Shown: positions 56,701-59,239 of the stretch, in pieces
Layout: each line of letters starts with the position of its first letter
Position numbering within the stretch: position 1 is the stretch's first letter
Source of the DNA: Methanomassiliicoccaceae archaeon
GTDB lineage: Archaea; Thermoplasmatota; Thermoplasmata; Methanomassiliicoccales; Methanomethylophilaceae
Direction of reading: 5' to 3'
Length of the DNA stretch: 59,239 nt
NCBI GenBank assembly: GCA_003557905.1
Contig: PWNH01000089.1
Span: 1 to 59,239 of the forward strand
Notes under the pieces: model-generated
Seen by the model: the letters and a program-made list of their open reading frames with translations, nothing else
Database searches by the model: none
Told to the model about the DNA's origin: nothing
Program-made: the position numbers and the translations under genes

Positions 56701-57396
56701 TCACAATTTTCTGAGAATGACCGTCATCCAATTACGTTCCTCAATCAGATATGTTCGGGGGATGGACCCATGTGGGGCCATCGCGATCAAATCCTCCGGG
56801 CTATGGAGCGTGAATCCATGAAGACGGGCGTTCTCCTCGTTGCGTTCCTTGAAATCCGGATGCGGATAGGCCTCTGAACAGATCAAAACAGACCCCCCCT
56901 GTCGGGTCACCCTTGCCATCTCCCCTATACCTGACCCGATATCATCCCAGAAGAAGAAACTCTCGAAACTCATGACAAGGTCGAAAGACATATCGTCGAA
57001 TGGTAGGTCCGTTGCCGATCCCTCTACAAGTTCCAAGCCTTTTTCGACAAGGTCCTTATGCTCACGTCTGCAGAAAGCCAATGCGTCCTGGGAAATGTCC
57101 AGTCCGGTCAAGGAGGCTCCGGGCCAGAGTTGATGGGCGACCCTGAGTCCGCCACCCCCTCCACAGCCCACATCAAGGATGCTCAAAGGCAGTTCATCGC
57201 ACAATTTGGAGAGGCCCCACTCCGTCAGGTCTCTATGATGTTCGTTCATCGACCTCATCACATTGTCCCCGTCCTCCCCGACGGGCCTTGAGTACTGTGA
57301 CCTCTGCTCGTTCATATATACGCAATGGAGGCGGGATACGATATCTCTATCGGAGAAACCAATTGTGTCAAACTGATAGGAACGATATCGGTTCAT
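56701..57396 (-). CDS. Class I SAM-dependent methyltransferase
   Basis: ILDVGCGGGGGLRVA motif I, GLDIS, DMSFDLVMSFESFFFWDD. Confidence 0.92.
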   Translation of the reverse strand: MNRYRSYQFDTIGFSDRDIVSRLHCVYMNEQRSQYSRPVGEDGDNVMRSMNEHHRDLTEWGLSKLCDELPLSILDVGCGGGGGLRVAHQLWPGASLTGLDISQDALAFCRREHKDLVEKGLELVEGSATDLPFDDMSFDLVMSFESFFFWDDIGSGIGEMARVTRQGGSVLICSEAYPHPDFKERNEENARLHGFTLHSPEDLIAMAPHGSIPRTYLIEERNWMTVILRKL

Positions 57397-57428
57397 ACTA
57401 ATATATTAATAATAATAAAAATTATAAC

Positions 57429-58355
57429 ATGCGGATGGACGACATAGACATGAGATTGGCCATAGAGTTGACGATGGACCCTAGGGCCACGTTCAGAGAC
57501 CTTGCCAAGAAACTAGGCCTCTCGGTCAACGCCGTCCATAAGCGTTTCAGGTCCCTTCAGGACCAAGGAATAATAAACCGTCTCACTGTGCATCCTTCAC
57601 CGGCGGCGATGGGCTCATCGATATGCATGCTCTTGGCAAGGTTCGACCCTCTAGACGAGGAATGCGTTTATGAGCGCCTGACATCGGACGAGAGGGTACT
57701 GACCATCTACGCCAGTTCGGGGGATTATCTTTTTGTGATGATGATCCCCCTGCCTGGAGAGGATTTCGAGGATGTCGTGGAGAGCATACAGGATGACTGC
57801 AGATTGTACGACGTGTTCTTCGATGAAATCAAACTCCCCGCCCCCGAGGAACCATTGGATGAGAAGGACCACTGCATCATAACCGCCTTACAGGGAGACT
57901 CAAGACGCCCTCTTCAAGAGGTCTCCGACATCACCGGAATAAGTCTCAAGACCGTGAAGAAGCGTGTCAGGAGGATGATGGATGAGAGCCTCATATGGAT
58001 GAGGCTGATATGGTCTCCGTTGATGACCGGGGATTTCTTCTGCGTTGTGACCGCGAATCTTAAGGAACTGGACAACGCTACTGAGACCCTTCACCGTGTG
58101 CATAAGGATTTCATGCCCTCGGTGATCGGTATCGGTTCCTTCTCCAAGCGGCCGGAATTCGTTTTTATAAACATCTGGGCCAAGAACATGGTCGAGATCC
58201 ATGACATTCGACGGCGCCTTCAGTCCACAGGTCATTTCGTGGAAATGCGATATCAGATTCTCACCGACATGAGGGAGTGCGACTGCTGGCTTGACAAGGT
58301 CTCCCGTGAGAAGTGTTCCCGTTCATCCTATGATGCTCTGGATGGCACGGAGTAG
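57429..58355 (+). CDS. Lrp/AsnC-like regulator with two winged-HTH modules
   Basis: ATFRDLAKKLGLSVNAVHKRFRSLQDQGII and RPLQEVSDITGISLKTVKKRVRRMMDESLI. Confidence 0.88.
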   Translation: MRMDDIDMRLAIELTMDPRATFRDLAKKLGLSVNAVHKRFRSLQDQGIINRLTVHPSPAAMGSSICMLLARFDPLDEECVYERLTSDERVLTIYASSGDYLFVMMIPLPGEDFEDVVESIQDDCRLYDVFFDEIKLPAPEEPLDEKDHCIITALQGDSRRPLQEVSDITGISLKTVKKRVRRMMDESLIWMRLIWSPLMTGDFFCVVTANLKELDNATETLHRVHKDFMPSVIGIGSFSKRPEFVFINIWAKNMVEIHDIRRRLQSTGHFVEMRYQILTDMRECDCWLDKVSREKCSRSSYDALDGTE

Positions 58356-58823
58356 TTCATCGCCCCTGTCCGTTCCCAACAATATCTCGTTACCGTAGAT
58401 GGTCTTCAACATGACACCCTGATGGCCGCTCATGGTGTATGCCTTGTTACGATAGGACAGCAGACGGAACCGGATCCCCCAGCCACCGTATTCCGCCAGA
58501 CCACGGTAATCAACCATGTCCGCAGATGTTATCTCACCTGCGAATATCCTCCTTTTGATGAAAGGTCTGTAGTCAACCTCCACGCCAAAGTCATAGACCG
58601 TCAGGGTCATCCTGCTGTAAAGCAGCAGGGCGGGAACACCTAGGCCGATGAAAGCCGACATCAACAGCATCCCCCAGTCGGGGAGAGGATTGTTGCTCAC
58701 CGGGATGCCGAACCCCATTTCGATGATAGGGACCGACACCGCAAACAGAACCAGTACCGCGCAAACAAGATAGATGAACCGAGGTTTGTCATTCTGGATC
58801 TCGTGGTAGATGACCTTGCTCAT
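58323..58823 (-). CDS. Membrane protein, DUF6141-like (two TM plus PH-like region)
   Basis: Two hydrophobic segments then LTVYDFGVEVDYRPFIKRRI..GNEILLGTDRGDELLRAI; 33-bp antisense overlap with regulator 3' end. Confidence 0.65.
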   Translation of the reverse strand: MSKVIYHEIQNDKPRFIYLVCAVLVLFAVSVPIIEMGFGIPVSNNPLPDWGMLLMSAFIGLGVPALLLYSRMTLTVYDFGVEVDYRPFIKRRIFAGEITSADMVDYRGLAEYGGWGIRFRLLSYRNKAYTMSGHQGVMLKTIYGNEILLGTDRGDELLRAIQSIIG

Positions 58824-58982
58824 AGACCCGTTTCGTCAAGCACATATTAAACCCCCTGTCCCCGCGGTGTGGTAAAATCTGGAACCGGTTCAAGAATAGG
58901 CTTCACAATGGAAACAAGGCATTGAAAAATTCAGATAGATAAAGCGTTGAAGTGGTTTGGTCACTGCGGAAGCAGTACAGTC

Positions 58983-59144
58983 CTAGAACCTGTCACGTCG
59001 CGGGGGTGCGTGCTTTCTGAAGCAGTCCCTGCAATAGACGGGTTTTCCCTGGGTGGGCTTGAAAGGCACTTCGCACTCCTGTTTGCAGTCGCTGCAAGTG
59101 GCCTTGTGGAACTCCCTAGGGGGTCTATCCCTGTCAAAAGACAT
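58983..59144 (-). CDS. CxxC-x17-CxxC zinc-ribbon small protein (53 aa, absent from ORF track)
   Basis: Translated by hand: MSFDRDRPPREFHKATCSDCKQECEVPFKPTQGKPVYCRDCFRKHAPPRRDRF*; AAGGAGATGA RBS upstream on minus strand. Confidence 0.9.
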   Translation of the reverse strand: MSFDRDRPPREFHKATCSDCKQECEVPFKPTQGKPVYCRDCFRKHAPPRRDRF

Positions 59145-59239
59145 CTTTTCTCATCTCCTTTTCTTATAAGATCGATTTCCGTATTCTACGCCCAACTTAA
59201 CTACTGTCTTGTTCTTAGGGATATGACCAGGCTATAGTC

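Noticed and set aside
58882-58891. 10-bp palindrome GAACCGGTTC near the right end
   Set aside because: Short and common by chance; no clear promoter context.

Overview
This 59 kb window is a gene-dense chromosomal segment of an archaeon. Gene content and style point to Thermoplasmatota, possibly a methanogen-related lineage: archaeal L40e, Orc1/Cdc6, RFC small subunit, archaeal riboflavin enzymes, NikR, HypA/HypD, a DUF835 response regulator, and many ATGA-coupled or leaderless genes. The lineage call is inference, not proof. Most of the window is housekeeping: MetRS, ValRS, GlyRS, TopA, enolase, SHMT, TruA, NAPRTase and a ribB-ribL-ribC-ribH cluster. I recognise one tRNA, tRNA-Gly(GCC) on the minus strand. 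Three genes under 60 aa are missing from the ORF track (L40e, a 2x[4Fe-4S] ferredoxin, a CxxC-CxxC zinc-ribbon protein), and a fourth, a 29-aa membrane peptide, is possible. I found no CRISPR array, transposon or prophage. The places most worth a second look are: (1) a four-gene translationally coupled cassette at 44724-47503 (cysteine hydrolase, TrxR-like flavoprotein, RlmN/Cfr-like radical SAM, gamma-glutamylcyclotransferase-like); (2) a metal-handling locus at 21118-22613 (three-hairpin RNA candidate, 14-bp palindrome, Cys4 mini-protein, COG0523 GTPase, Cys/His-tailed partner); (3) a CBS-domain protein that seems to end in a ribosome-hibernation-factor-like (HPF/RaiA) domain; (4) a methyltransferase plus twin-MFS operon divergent from a double-HTH Lrp-like regulator; and (5) several promoter-embedded dyads. 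All assignments come from reading the sequence; no database search was run.
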